Shown here one piece after another: positions 42,703-51,529 of a stretch of 64,000 bases of DNA. Both the position numbers and the translations under genes were made by a program. This DNA comes from Siphonobacter aquaeclarae. Its GTDB lineage: Bacteria > Bacteroidota > Bacteroidia > Cytophagales > Spirosomataceae. The stretch is taken from positions 372,001 through 436,000 of the forward strand of contig NZ_FNGS01000006.1 in assembly GCF_900103285.1 (NCBI RefSeq). Reading direction: 5' to 3'. The notes under the pieces were generated by a model. The model was not told the DNA's origin. It worked only from the letters and a program-made list of their open reading frames with translations, and made no database searches. How positions within the stretch are numbered: position 1 is the first letter of the stretch; each line of letters begins with the position of its first letter.

Positions 42703-44493
42703 GTGAATCACATTCGCAATTTCTGCATTATTGCACACATTGACCACGGAAAAAGTACCCTGGCGGACCGTCTGATCGAACGGACCCAGACTGTTTCGTC
42801 GCGGCAGATGCAAAACCAGCTGCTCGACGACATGGATCTGGAACGGGAGCGGGGCATTACCATCAAGTCCCACGCCATTCAGATGGACTACCGTCTCGAC
42901 GGGCAGGCCTACGTTCTCAACCTTATTGATACGCCGGGGCACGTCGACTTCAGTTACGAAGTAAGCCGGTCGATCGCCGCCTGTGAAGGGGCGCTCCTGG
43001 TTGTCGATGCGTCTCAGGGTATTGAAGCCCAGACGATCAGTAACCTGTACCTGGCGCTCGGGCATGACCTCGAAATCATTCCTATCCTCAACAAAATTGA
43101 CCTTCCCGGCGCGATGCCGGAAGAAGTTTCGGACCAGATCGTCGACCTCATCGGCTGCGAACGCTCCGAGATCATCCACGCCTCCGCGAAGGAAGGAATC
43201 GGAATCGACGATATTCTGCATGCTATTGTACACCGTATTCCGGCGCCGAAAGGACAGTCGGACGGTCCGCTGCAAGGGCTCATCTTTGACTCCGTTTTCA
43301 ACTCCTACCGGGGTATTGAAGTCATTTTCCGGGTATACAACGGCGAAATCCGGAAGGGCGACAAGGTCAGGTTCATGGCTACTGGCCGCGAATATTATGC
43401 GGACGAAGTAGGCGTACTGCGCCTCGACAAGGAACCCCGCGACGTCATCAAAACCGGCGACGTAGGCTACCTCATTTCCGGTATCAAAACCGCGAAGGAA
43501 GTCAAGGTAGGGGATACCATCACCCGGAGCGACCGCCAGGCAGCGGAAGCGATCAAAGGGTTCGAAGACGTCAAACCCATGGTATTCGCCGGGATTTACC
43601 CCGTCGATACCAGCGAGTTCGAAGAGCTCCGCGAAGCCATGGAAAAGCTGCAGCTCAACGACGCAGCCCTCATCTGGGAACCGGAAACCTCCGCAGCTCT
43701 CGGCTTCGGGTTCCGTTGCGGCTTCCTCGGTATGCTGCACATGGAAATCGTGCAGGAGCGCCTCGAGCGGGAATTTGACATGACGGTAATCACGACGGTA
43801 CCATCCGTGCAGTTCAACGTCAAAACCACGCGGGACGAAATCCTGAAAGTATCGGCGCCGTCCGAAATGCCGGAACCGAACCACATCGACTACATCGAGG
43901 AGCCGATTATTGCCGCACAGATCATCACGAAGGCCGAGTACGTCGGGACCGTCATGAAGCTGTGTATGGACAAGCGCGGCGTCCTGAAAAATCAGGTATA
44001 CCTGACCGCCGACCGGATCGAGCTTCAGTTCGAGATGCCGTTGTCGGAGGTAGTATTCGACTTTTTTGACCGCCTTAAGACGATTTCACGCGGGTATGCG
44101 TCGCTGGATTACCAGTACCTCGGCTTCAAGGAAGGGGACATGGTCAAGCTCGATATCATGCTCAACGGAGAGCGGGTAGACGCCCTTTCCGCTATTGTGC
44201 ACCGCGACAAGGCGTACGAATGGGGCAAGCGCCTCTGCGAAAAGCTCCGCGAACTGCTCCCGCGTCAGCAATTTGAAATTGCGATCCAGGCGGCTATCGG
44301 GCAGAAGATCATCGCCCGGGAAACCGTGAAGGCCCTGCGGAAAGACGTATTGGCAAAATGCTACGGCGGTGATATCAGCCGGAAACGGAAGCTCCTCGAA
44401 AAGCAGAAGAAAGGGAAGAAGCGGATGCGCCAGGTCGGGAACGTCGAAATTCCACAGGAAGCATTCATGGCTGTTCTCAAACTCGAAAGCTGA
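42703..44493 (+). CDS. lepA: Elongation factor 4 (LepA)
   Basis: 596 residues from a GTG start, the family's usual length. The start [18 protein letters not shown] carries G1 directly after the first strand. G3 is DTPGHVDF and G4 NKIDLP; domains II to V and the LepA-specific C-terminal domain ([18 protein letters not shown]) follow. LepA acts on stalled or misaligned ribosomes and on subunit biogenesis. The longer frame from 42517 would add 62 residues foreign to the family and would start upstream of the promoter element, so I reject it. Confidence 0.95.
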   Translation: MNHIRNFCIIAHIDHGKSTLADRLIERTQTVSSRQMQNQLLDDMDLERERGITIKSHAIQMDYRLDGQAYVLNLIDTPGHVDFSYEVSRSIAACEGALLVVDASQGIEAQTISNLYLALGHDLEIIPILNKIDLPGAMPEEVSDQIVDLIGCERSEIIHASAKEGIGIDDILHAIVHRIPAPKGQSDGPLQGLIFDSVFNSYRGIEVIFRVYNGEIRKGDKVRFMATGREYYADEVGVLRLDKEPRDVIKTGDVGYLISGIKTAKEVKVGDTITRSDRQAAEAIKGFEDVKPMVFAGIYPVDTSEFEELREAMEKLQLNDAALIWEPETSAALGFGFRCGFLGMLHMEIVQERLEREFDMTVITTVPSVQFNVKTTRDEILKVSAPSEMPEPNHIDYIEEPIIAAQIITKAEYVGTVMKLCMDKRGVLKNQVYLTADRIELQFEMPLSEVVFDFFDRLKTISRGYASLDYQYLGFKEGDMVKLDIMLNGERVDALSAIVHRDKAYEWGKRLCEKLRELLPRQQFEIAIQAAIGQKIIARETVKALRKDVLAKCYGGDISRKRKLLEKQKKGKKRMRQVGNVEIPQEAFMAVLKLES

Positions 44494-44549
44494 CCATAGC
44501 CAAAAAGATGCCCCAGACCGCCGGAAGAGCCGGTTTGGTCGACAATCAG

Positions 44550-44581
44550 CACGGGTCCGCAAAACGGACCCGTGTTTTTTA
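44550..44581 (+). terminator. Terminator of lepA
   Basis: A perfect 10-bp stem CACGGGTCCG / CGGACCCGTG (44550-44559 with 44565-44574) followed by a T-tract. Confidence 0.92.
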
Positions 44582-44615
44582 TATGGATTCTCCCAAAAGA
44601 ACCGTTCTAAAGATG

Positions 44616-44623
44616 TATGTTTG
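44616..44623 (+). promoter_or_regulatory. Promoter -7 element of the desaturase gene
   Basis: An exact TAnnTTTG match (TATGTTTG), about 70 nt before the ATG at 44694. Confidence 0.55.
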
Positions 44624-44693
44624 ATGAATTGTACCTTTCCACTAGTTAAACCTGCTGGCGATTAATCCTCTTCAGTTTCACCTATCTTCTTGA

Positions 44694-45830
44694 ATGACCA
44701 AACTTCGTTTCCTCGACAAACGCCGATCAACTTTCTTTTCCGATGTCCGCCAGCGAGTAGATGCCTATTTCGAAGAAAATCAGCTACCCAAACAGGCCAA
44801 TCAGGCTATGTGGAATAAGACCTTCTTTTTTCTGGGTCTGTTCGCGTTGTTGTACGGGCTGATAATCTCGGATCAGTTCAACGTCTGGGTGATGCTGGTA
44901 CTGGCTATTGCGTTGGGGATGACCTGCGCGTTTATCGGGTTTAATATCTGCCACGACGCCGTGCACGGGTCCTTCACTTCGGATTCGAAACTGAACAGGC
45001 GCCTCGGCCTGACGTTTAACCTGATCGGAGGAAACCCGTATGTCTGGAGTATCACGCATAATATCGTTCACCATACGTATACCAATATTCCCGGGCACGA
45101 CGAAGACCTGGAAATCGCGCCGGGTCTGATCCGGATCGGCGACGAGGAGCCGGTGACTTTCGTACACCGTTTTCAGCATATCTATTCCTTTTTGCTGTAC
45201 GGGCTGGCTTCACTCAGCTGGGTACTCCGGAAAGACTACCTGAAATTCTTCAAAAACGATATCGGGAAGACCTGCAACCGGCACCACCCGCGGAAGGAGT
45301 ATTTCAACCTGTTCTTCTTCAAGGCCATTTACTACACCCTGTTCATTGTTTTTCCGCTGGTGTTTTTGTCGATTACCTGGTGGCAGTTTGTGATCGGTTT
45401 TCTGGTCATGCATTTTTTTGAAGGACTGACCCTCGGCCTGGTATTTCAGCTGGCGCATATTGTTGAACATACAGAGTTTCCGGAACCCAACGGCGACGGA
45501 AATATCGAAGAAGCCTGGGCGGTACACCAGATGCAGACGACGGCCAACTTTTCGGTCGACAGCAAGCTGGCGGCCTTCCTTTGCGGCGGGCTCAACTTTC
45601 AGGTAGAGCACCACCTCTTTCCCAAAATCTGCCACATACATTATCCGGCGATTTCCCGCATTGTCCGGCAGACTGCAGCCGATCACGGCATTCCCTACAT
45701 CGAAAACCGGACGTTCTGGACGGCACTTCAGTCGCACTACCGCGTGCTGCTGCGCTACGGGCGGGAAGAGTACCTCCTGCAGCAGGCGGCTAAAACGGCC
45801 GTTCCTGCGCCGGTAGCCGGAAATATCTGA
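44694..45830 (+). CDS. Membrane fatty acid desaturase (acyl-CoA/acyl-lipid type)
   Basis: 378 residues. The three His boxes of di-iron desaturases are present: HDAVH in NICHDAVHGSF, HNIVHH about 35 residues later, and QVEHHLF near 300. Four hydrophobic helices surround them (LGLFALLYGLII; MLVLAIALGMTCAFIGF; two around 210-260). The Gln at the start of the third box (QxxHH) resembles front-end (delta-5/delta-6, linoleoyl-CoA) desaturases. There is no fused cytochrome b5 domain, so electrons must come from a separate ferredoxin or cytochrome. It probably adjusts membrane fluidity. Own promoter; followed by the E2 gene. Confidence 0.9.
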   Translation: MTKLRFLDKRRSTFFSDVRQRVDAYFEENQLPKQANQAMWNKTFFFLGLFALLYGLIISDQFNVWVMLVLAIALGMTCAFIGFNICHDAVHGSFTSDSKLNRRLGLTFNLIGGNPYVWSITHNIVHHTYTNIPGHDEDLEIAPGLIRIGDEEPVTFVHRFQHIYSFLLYGLASLSWVLRKDYLKFFKNDIGKTCNRHHPRKEYFNLFFFKAIYYTLFIVFPLVFLSITWWQFVIGFLVMHFFEGLTLGLVFQLAHIVEHTEFPEPNGDGNIEEAWAVHQMQTTANFSVDSKLAAFLCGGLNFQVEHHLFPKICHIHYPAISRIVRQTAADHGIPYIENRTFWTALQSHYRVLLRYGREEYLLQQAAKTAVPAPVAGNI

Positions 45831-45961
45831 TTTCAGACCCATCGCGCAGGAAGCGGAACCTAATAGCCGGAGGCGGCTGTTTCCATCACTGCGCGCCTCC
45901 TGATAATCAGGCAAATCGTAAATCTTCCCCGGAAGAGGTGCCGAAATGTGAGAATCGGGCG

Positions 45962-45969
45962 TATTTTTG
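45962..45969 (+). promoter_or_regulatory. Promoter -7 element of the pyruvate dehydrogenase E2 gene
   Basis: An exact TAnnTTTG match (TATTTTTG), about 40 nt before the ATG at 46010. Confidence 0.62.
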
Positions 45970-46009
45970 AATCGCAATTCTGTTCTAAACCCTTTCCGTT
46001 TGTTTACAC

Positions 46010-47650
46010 ATGGCAGAAGTAATTCGTATGCCCCTTTTGAGTGACACGATGACTGAAGGGGTCATCGCCGAGTGGCTCAAAAAAGTGGGCGATACCGTTA
46101 AATCCGGAGATATCCTGGCTGAAGTTGAAACCGACAAGGCTACGATGGAACTGGAAAACTACGCGGACGGCACCCTGCTGTACGTAGCCGCCGAGAAAGG
46201 CCAGGCGATTGCCGTAAACGGCGTACTGGCAGTAGTGGGTCAGCCCGGAGAAGATTACCAGGCGCTCCTCAACGGAGGCGCTGCTCCCAAAGCTGAAGCG
46301 GCCCCTGAAGTAAAAGAAGAAAAAGCTCCGGAAGCTCCTGCTGCACCGGCTCCGGCGGCCGCCAAACCGGCAGTAGACCTCTCTACTGTGAAGGCAACGG
46401 CGATCCGCATGCCGCTCCTCAGCGATACCATGACCGAAGGCGTCATCGCCAACTGGGTCAAAAAGGTAGGAGACAAGGTGAAAAACGGAGACATCCTGGC
46501 GGAAGTCGAGACCGACAAAGCCACCATGGAGCTCGAAAACTACGAAGACGGTACGCTGCTCTACATCGGTGTAGAAGCCGGCGCTGCCGCCAAGGTAAAC
46601 CAGATCATCGCGATTGTCGGTGAAGAAGGCGCCAATTTCCAGGCGATTCTCGACGCAGAAAACGGCGTAGCGGCTCCCGCTGCTGCCGAACCTGCCGCCG
46701 CTCCGGCTGCTTCCCCTGCCGCTTCCGGCAACGGACAGGCTATAGCTGACGCCGACGGCCGCGTGAAGGCCTCCCCGCTGGCTAAATCCATTGCGAAAGA
46801 CAAGGGTATCAACCTGTCTGACGTAACGGGCAGCGGTGAAAACGGTCGTATCGTTAAGCGCGATCTCGACAGTTTTACCCCGAAACCTGCTGCTGCTCCG
46901 GCTGCATCTGCACCTGCCGCAGCACCGGCTCCGGTTGCTGCGCCCGTGGCTGTTCCGGCGCCTGCCGGCGAGTTCGAGGACCTGCCGGTTTCGCAAATGC
47001 GCAAGACCATCGCCCGTCGTCTCGCAGAGTCCTTGTACACGGCTCCGCACTTCTATCTGACGATGGAAATCACGATGGACAAGGCCATCCAGCTGCGTAC
47101 GCAACTCAACGAAGTTGCTTCCGCGAAGATTTCCTTCAACGATTTCACCATCAAGGCTGCCGCACTGGCGCTGAAGCAACACCCCGCGGTGAATGCTTCC
47201 TGGCTGGGCGACAAGATCCGCCGGTACCACTACATCAACATCGGTGTGGCAGTAGCGGTAGAGGATGGCCTCGTGGTACCCGTTGTCCGGAATGCTGATC
47301 AGAAGACGCTGTCGACCATCTCCACCGAGGTGAAAGACTACGCCGGCAAAGCCAAGAACAAAAAACTCCAGCCGAAGGATATGGAAGGCTCAACCTTCAG
47401 TATCTCCAACCTGGGTATGTTCGGCATCGAAGAGTTCAACCCGATCATCAACTCGCCGGATTCCTGTATTCTCGCTGTGGGCGGAATCAAGAAAACCGTA
47501 GCTGTGAATGATGCCGGTGAATTCTATGCCACCAATATCATGAAAGTGACCCTGGCCTGTGACCACCGCTCCGTCGACGGCGCTACCGGAGCCGCTTTCC
47601 TCCAGACGTTTAAGCAGTTGCTGGAAGATCCGATGCGGATGCTTGTCTAA
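46010..47650 (+). CDS. Pyruvate dehydrogenase E2, dihydrolipoamide acetyltransferase
   Basis: 546 residues. Two lipoyl domains (about 1-78 and 128-205) each carry the lipoylated Lys in VETDKATMEL. Ala/Pro-rich linkers separate them from the E1/E3-binding domain (about 255-290, ASPLAKSIAKDKGINLSDV) and the C-terminal catalytic domain (about 320-546) with the active-site His/Asp in DHRSVDGATGAAF. It passes acetyl groups to CoA in the core of the complex. Two almost identical lipoyl domains suggest internal duplication. The E1 and E3 genes are not adjacent, so the complex is encoded at several loci. Confidence 0.95.
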   Translation: MAEVIRMPLLSDTMTEGVIAEWLKKVGDTVKSGDILAEVETDKATMELENYADGTLLYVAAEKGQAIAVNGVLAVVGQPGEDYQALLNGGAAPKAEAAPEVKEEKAPEAPAAPAPAAAKPAVDLSTVKATAIRMPLLSDTMTEGVIANWVKKVGDKVKNGDILAEVETDKATMELENYEDGTLLYIGVEAGAAAKVNQIIAIVGEEGANFQAILDAENGVAAPAAAEPAAAPAASPAASGNGQAIADADGRVKASPLAKSIAKDKGINLSDVTGSGENGRIVKRDLDSFTPKPAAAPAASAPAAAPAPVAAPVAVPAPAGEFEDLPVSQMRKTIARRLAESLYTAPHFYLTMEITMDKAIQLRTQLNEVASAKISFNDFTIKAAALALKQHPAVNASWLGDKIRRYHYINIGVAVAVEDGLVVPVVRNADQKTLSTISTEVKDYAGKAKNKKLQPKDMEGSTFSISNLGMFGIEEFNPIINSPDSCILAVGGIKKTVAVNDAGEFYATNIMKVTLACDHRSVDGATGAAFLQTFKQLLEDPMRMLV

Positions 47651-47661
47651 GTCGGTTTGCA

Positions 47662-47799
47662 GTTTTTGTGTTTACGGTTTTCAGTTGGTCGTCGTCCGCA
47701 GGATTGGGGCCAGTTGGAAACCGTAATTTTTTAGAAAGGGTACGCTATACTATTTTCAGGTTGGACCGGGTTTCCAACTGAAAACGGTAAACCAAAAAC
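47662..47799. repeat. Family A inverted repeat, copy 6, nested
   Basis: Outer arms 47662-47688 and 47774-47799 (TTTTCAGTTGG type, diverged). An inner inverted pair, CAGTTGGAAACC (47711-47722) with GGTTTCCAACTG (47769-47780), shares part of the right arm, so two alternative stems exist. It ends 12 nt before the hslV start codon. Confidence 0.72.
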
Positions 47800-47811
47800 A
47801 GCTTTTCATCC

Positions 47812-48351
47812 ATGACAGAAGTCCATTCCACCACCGTACTCGGTGTTGTACATAACGGAGAAGTGGTTGTCGGCGCCGATGGGCAGGCAACCATGGGCAA
47901 TACCGTTGCCAAATCAAATGTCCGCAAGATTCGGAAGCTTGCCGGAGGAAAGATTGTCGCCGGGTTTGCCGGCAGTACCGCCGATGCTTTTACGCTGATC
48001 GAACGTTTCGAAGAAAAACTCAACGGATACGGTCAGAACATGAAGCGCGCGGCAATCGAGCTGGCGAAGGACTGGCGGACCGACCGCTACCTGCGCAAGC
48101 TGGAAGCCATGCTCATCGTGGCCAATGCAGAGGAATTGCTGATTATTTCCGGTACGGGCGACGTACTGGAGCCTGAAAACGGCATCGCCGCGATTGGTTC
48201 AGGGTCCAATTTTGCCCAGGCTGCCGCTATTGCGCTGAAGAAACATGCGCCGAATCTTTCGGCCGAGGAAATGGTCCGTGAAAGCCTTCACATCGCTGCG
48301 GATATCTGCATCTATACAAACCATAACCTGGTGGTAGAGAAGGTTTCCTGA
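47812..48351 (+). CDS. hslV: ATP-dependent protease peptidase subunit HslV
   Basis: 179 residues, a proteasome-like Ntn hydrolase. After removal of the N-terminal residues the catalytic Thr in HSTTVLGVV becomes the nucleophile; other family parts are GADGQATMGNTV, KIRKLAGGKIVAGFAGSTAD and AIGSGSNFAQAAA. It forms a double hexamer ring capped by the unfoldase HslU. No hslU gene is in the window, although the two are usually adjacent in proteobacteria. It is preceded by a family A repeat. Confidence 0.96.
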   Translation: MTEVHSTTVLGVVHNGEVVVGADGQATMGNTVAKSNVRKIRKLAGGKIVAGFAGSTADAFTLIERFEEKLNGYGQNMKRAAIELAKDWRTDRYLRKLEAMLIVANAEELLIISGTGDVLEPENGIAAIGSGSNFAQAAAIALKKHAPNLSAEEMVRESLHIAADICIYTNHNLVVEKVS

Positions 48352-48402
48352 GGCATTCCAACGTGGGAGCGGGCTGCGGTGTCTCCGGAAAAAAAGAATA
48401 CT

Positions 48403-48783
48403 ATGAAACGACTGGTACTCTTTCTGGCGATCCTGCCGGTCCTCGCTTCCTGCAAGAAGGATAGTGACAAGCAACTGTACGACCGCGTTTCGGGAGAAGG
48501 GCTGGTGGGTAACTGGCAGCTTTTCGAGGAAGGAAGCTCTCCGGGTGCTGGTTACTATATCACTAAAATTCCGGCTAACCCGGCGCAGATGCTTTGGTTC
48601 CGGGAAAACGGTACCTGGGAAAGCAACATCCGCAATAAATCTTCGTCGGGACAGTATTTGTATACAGACTCGACGCTTTCCTTCCAGAACGGCACTGTGC
48701 GGTATAAAATCTCCGGCGATACGCTGACTATCCACCCTCCGTGTTACGAGGGGTGCCATTCGGCGTACGTTCGGGTGAGGTAG
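48403..48783 (+). CDS. Small lipoprotein, lipocalin-like
   Basis: 126 residues. The signal peptide ends in the lipobox LASC (Cys17), followed by KKDSDK. The rest is beta-rich with LVGNWQLFEEGSS at the start and FRENGTWES in the middle, the pattern of lipocalin-like/META-type lipoproteins common in Bacteroidota. Two late Cys (CYEGC) may form a disulphide or bind metal. Ligand unknown. I chose ATG 48403 because an in-frame ATG at 48379 would put charged residues before the signal peptide. Confidence 0.75.
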   Translation: MKRLVLFLAILPVLASCKKDSDKQLYDRVSGEGLVGNWQLFEEGSSPGAGYYITKIPANPAQMLWFRENGTWESNIRNKSSSGQYLYTDSTLSFQNGTVRYKISGDTLTIHPPCYEGCHSAYVRVR

Positions 48784-48848
48784 CAGAGGGCATGGAGCAT
48801 GGGGTGTAAACGTGAGCTACCCTATGCTCCATGCCCTCCGCCCTATGC
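48783..48848. repeat. GC-phased heptad inverted repeat, before the nspC 3' end
   Basis: A 20-bp inverted repeat with one mismatch (48786-48805 with 48819-48838). GC recurs every 7 nt at 48783, 48790 and 48797 in the left arm and at 48826, 48833, 48840 and 48847 in the right. It begins at the lipoprotein stop codon and ends at the nspC stop. Confidence 0.85.
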
Positions 48849-49982
48849 CTATGACAAGCGATCGCGATAGCTTTCGTACCCGTAACTCCGGATGAGCTCG
48901 AACGTATCGTCTTCGCGCCAGATGCCGATGGAAGGCAGGTTGACGCCGTTGAAGGTCGTCGTCTTCACCATGGTATAGTGGATCATGTCGTCGAGAATGA
49001 TCCTGTCTCCTTCCTGAAGCTCCCGATCAAAACTGTAATCCCCCATGTAATCTCCGGCCAGGCAGGTGGTGCCGCCCATGCGGTAGGTCGGCTTGCCCGG
49101 AACCGGATCCTGGTCTGCGCCGAGAATGCGCGGCTTATAGGGCATTTCGAGCGTGTCGGGCATATGTGCCGCGAAGGAGGTATCGAGCATGGCTACCGGA
49201 ATACCCTGCGCGTCGATAACGTCGAGGACGGTAGAGACCAGCACGCCGGTCTGCCAGCCAACCGCCGAGCCCGGTTCAAGGGTTATCTTCAGATGCGGGA
49301 ATTTGGCTTTGAAATTCTTCAGTACCTGCACGAGATGGGCCGGGTCATAGTCGGCCCGCGTAATGAGGTGCCCGCCGCCCATGTTGAGCCATTTGACCTG
49401 CATCAGCAGGTCGGAGAAGCGCTGCTCGACATGCTCCAGGGTACGTTCGAGCGTGTGCGAATCGTTCTCGCACAGCGTATGAAAATGCAATCCTTCGATT
49501 TCGGCCGGCAGCTGATCGGGGAGTCCTGCGCGGATTACGCCGAGGCGTGAGCCGGGTACGCAGGGGTTGTACAGATCGGTCGCTACTTCTGAATATTGCG
49601 GATTGATCCGGATGCCAACGGATACGCCGGCTGCGGCGGCTTTGGCGCCGAACTTCTCAAACTGCCGCCAGGAGTTGAACGTCAGGTAGGCGGAACGATC
49701 GATGAGTTCGTCGATTTCGTCTTCCCGGATGGCAGGAACGTAGCTATGCGCTTTGGTACCCCACTCTTCGTTGATGAGGCGCGCTTCATGAACGCTGCTG
49801 GCGGTGGCGCCTGCGAGGTAGTTTTTGAGAATGGGAAAGGTACTGAACATCGCGTAGCCTTTCAGCGCGCAGATGATTTCCACTCCGGCCTGGTCCTGAA
49901 CGTCCCGCAGAAGCTGCAGGTTGCGTTTCAGTTTCGCCTCTTCGAGGACGAAGCACGGGGACGGGATGAGATCGTAATTCAT
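48849..49982 (-). CDS. nspC: Carboxynorspermidine decarboxylase
   Basis: 377 residues, a fold III PLP decarboxylase of the alanine racemase/ornithine decarboxylase type. PLP-binding Lys41 lies in CALKGYAMFS; FHTLCEND and WLNMGGGHLITR follow, and the C-terminal active-site region is CLAGDYMGDYSF. It decarboxylates carboxynorspermidine or carboxyspermidine to the triamine. The matching dehydrogenase is at 35782-36999. A -7 element lies upstream at 50095-50102, so the leader carries a heptad repeat. Confidence 0.94.
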   Translation of the reverse strand: MNYDLIPSPCFVLEEAKLKRNLQLLRDVQDQAGVEIICALKGYAMFSTFPILKNYLAGATASSVHEARLINEEWGTKAHSYVPAIREDEIDELIDRSAYLTFNSWRQFEKFGAKAAAAGVSVGIRINPQYSEVATDLYNPCVPGSRLGVIRAGLPDQLPAEIEGLHFHTLCENDSHTLERTLEHVEQRFSDLLMQVKWLNMGGGHLITRADYDPAHLVQVLKNFKAKFPHLKITLEPGSAVGWQTGVLVSTVLDVIDAQGIPVAMLDTSFAAHMPDTLEMPYKPRILGADQDPVPGKPTYRMGGTTCLAGDYMGDYSFDRELQEGDRIILDDMIHYTMVKTTTFNGVNLPSIGIWREDDTFELIRSYGYESYRDRLS

Positions 49983-50020
49983 GTATGGTTGTTGTTGGGA
50001 GTGCTGATTGGGAGGTTGCG

Positions 50021-50076
50021 GCTGTGAGCGCCAGGCTTTAAGCAGTAGGCCATAGGCTCTTAGCCAGCGGCAGCGT
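50021..50076. repeat. GC-phased heptad array, eight units
   Basis: Eight consecutive 7-nt units each begin with GC (50021, 50028, 50035, 50042, 50049, 50056, 50063, 50070), for example GCTTTAA, GCAGTAG and GCCATAG. It lies in the nspC leader on the minus strand. Confidence 0.85.
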
Positions 50077-50094
50077 CCGGATTAAAAGACGGGA

Positions 50095-50102
50095 CAAAAA
50101 TA
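50095..50102 (-). promoter_or_regulatory. Promoter -7 element of nspC
   Basis: An exact TAnnTTTG match (TATTTTTG on the minus strand). The transcript leader would be about 105 nt and would include the eight-unit heptad array. Confidence 0.55.
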
Positions 50103-50173
50103 GACTATTCCCCGGGGCAGGTAACTAAAAAACCGGAAAGAAAGATCCGGAAGGGAATAGGCTGTGGTAATGA

Positions 50174-50346
50174 GCGACAGGCTTTAAGCAATAGGCTGTA
50201 GGCAGTATGCTGTGGGCGATAGCTGTATTGATAGAAACAAAAAGGATGTTTCAACAAGTGAAACATCCTTTTTGCTATTTCTGTACTAAGGCTGCAGCCA
50301 ACTCTTGCTTAAAGCCTATTGCCTATAGCTTATCGCCCAACGCCTA
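50174..50346. repeat. GC-phased heptad inverted repeat around a terminator
   Basis: The left arm has GC at 50174, 50181, 50188, 50195, 50202, 50209 and 50216; the inverted right arm has GC at 50307, 50314, 50321, 50328, 50335 and 50342. The arms share units such as GCTTTAA and GCAATAG in opposite orientation. The hldD terminator sits between them. The right arm reaches into the hldD stop codon. Confidence 0.85.
50238..50274. terminator. Bidirectional terminator of hldD
   Basis: A perfect 15-bp stem CAAAAAGGATGTTTC / GAAACATCCTTTTTG (50238-50252 with 50260-50274). The A/T run at the stem foot serves the minus-strand hldD transcript. Confidence 0.88.
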
Positions 50347-51309
50347 CAGATACCTCCCCAGCTTCAAATAATTCCCGACATAATCGGCAATGCCTTCTTC
50401 CAGGGTATGAAACGGCTTTTCGTAGCCGATCGCCCGGAGTTTGCTCATGTTGGCTTCGGTGAAGTACTGGTATTTATCGCGGATGTCTTCCGGGGTATCG
50501 ATGAAGGAAATATCCGGCTCGAGGTTCATGGCCCGGAAGGTATTGGTGGCCAGGTCGAGGAAAGTACGGGCTTTGCCGCTTCCGAGGTTGTAGATGCCGG
50601 AATGCTTGCGGCTGTACATCAGGAAGAGGCAGACATCGACCACGTCGCGGACATAGACAAAATCACGCATTTGCTCGCCGTCGCGGTACTCCGGATTGTG
50701 TGACCGGAAGAGTTTCATTTTCCCGGTCTGGGTAATCTGCCGGTGCGCGTGGAGGATAACCGACGCCATCCGCCCCTTGTGGTATTCGTTCGGTCCGTAG
50801 ACGTTAAAAAACTTCAAACCAGCCCAGAAGAAGGGCTTTTCTTCCTGTTCCAGGGCCCAGATATCAAACTGGTTTTTGGATTCGCCGTAGGGATTGAGCG
50901 GCTTGAGCTGCGGAATGAGCGCTTCGTTGTCATCGTATCCCAGTTCGCCGAGACCATACGTCGCCGCCGAAGAGGCATAGACCAGAGGAATCTGGTAGGC
51001 GACGCATTTTTGCCAGATCTGCTTCGAATAATTGACGTTGAGATGGTCAAAAATGGCGTAGTCGAACTCCGTGGTATCGGTGCGGGCGCCGATGTGGAAG
51101 ATAAACTCGATTTCGTGGTAATTCTGGTCGAGCCAGGTGAAGAACTGCTCCCGGTCGACATACTCCTGAATCTGCTTGCCTTCCAGATTCTTCCGTTTTT
51201 CCGGATCGGAAAAATCATCGACGGCAATGATAAAGCTAAACTTGTCCTGGTTCAACCGCTGAATCAGGTTACTGCCAATAAAGCCTGCGGCCCCGGTAAC
51301 GACAATCAT
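50344..51309 (-). CDS. hldD: ADP-L-glycero-D-manno-heptose 6-epimerase
   Basis: 321 residues, a short-chain dehydrogenase/epimerase. The NAD(P) site is IVVTGAAGFIGSNL; the Tyr/Lys pair lies in NPYGESKNQFD. The substrate region ARTDTTEFDYAIFDHLNVNYSK and the C-terminal EEGIADYVGNYLK are typical of HldD/RfaD. It makes the heptose donor for LPS core. The gene stands alone, with a -7 promoter element 60 nt upstream and a strong terminator. Another sugar-nucleotide epimerase is less likely because of the RTDTTE signature. Confidence 0.92.
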   Translation of the reverse strand: MIVVTGAAGFIGSNLIQRLNQDKFSFIIAVDDFSDPEKRKNLEGKQIQEYVDREQFFTWLDQNYHEIEFIFHIGARTDTTEFDYAIFDHLNVNYSKQIWQKCVAYQIPLVYASSAATYGLGELGYDDNEALIPQLKPLNPYGESKNQFDIWALEQEEKPFFWAGLKFFNVYGPNEYHKGRMASVILHAHRQITQTGKMKLFRSHNPEYRDGEQMRDFVYVRDVVDVCLFLMYSRKHSGIYNLGSGKARTFLDLATNTFRAMNLEPDISFIDTPEDIRDKYQYFTEANMSKLRAIGYEKPFHTLEEGIADYVGNYLKLGRYL

Positions 51310-51368
51310 AAGATACTCTCAGTGGAATGAGTAGTTTGATGCAACCTCTTCACTTTGCGTAAAGTAAA

Positions 51369-51376
51369 CAAAGGTA
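51369..51376 (-). promoter_or_regulatory. Promoter -7 element of hldD
   Basis: An exact TAnnTTTG match (TACCTTTG on the minus strand), 60 nt before the hldD ATG. Confidence 0.62.
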
Positions 51377-51529
51377 CAGCGCCGGTAAACAATAACCTAT
51401 ACAAGATTTGGAGAATAAATTGTATTATGGAAAGATGAAAGTGCGAATAGCGAAATCAGGCGGCAGGTAGAATAGTGTAAATCAGGGGATTGGTCTTCTC
51501 CTGGATACGACTGTTTTCCGCTGTTTTCC

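Larger units (their letters stand above)
49983..50343. other. Repeat-filled intergenic region between nspC and hldD
   Basis: 361 bp without a gene. It contains two GC-phased heptad arrays and a third inverted one, the nspC promoter element and the bidirectional hldD terminator. The repeat arms surround the terminator concentrically. Confidence 0.8.
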
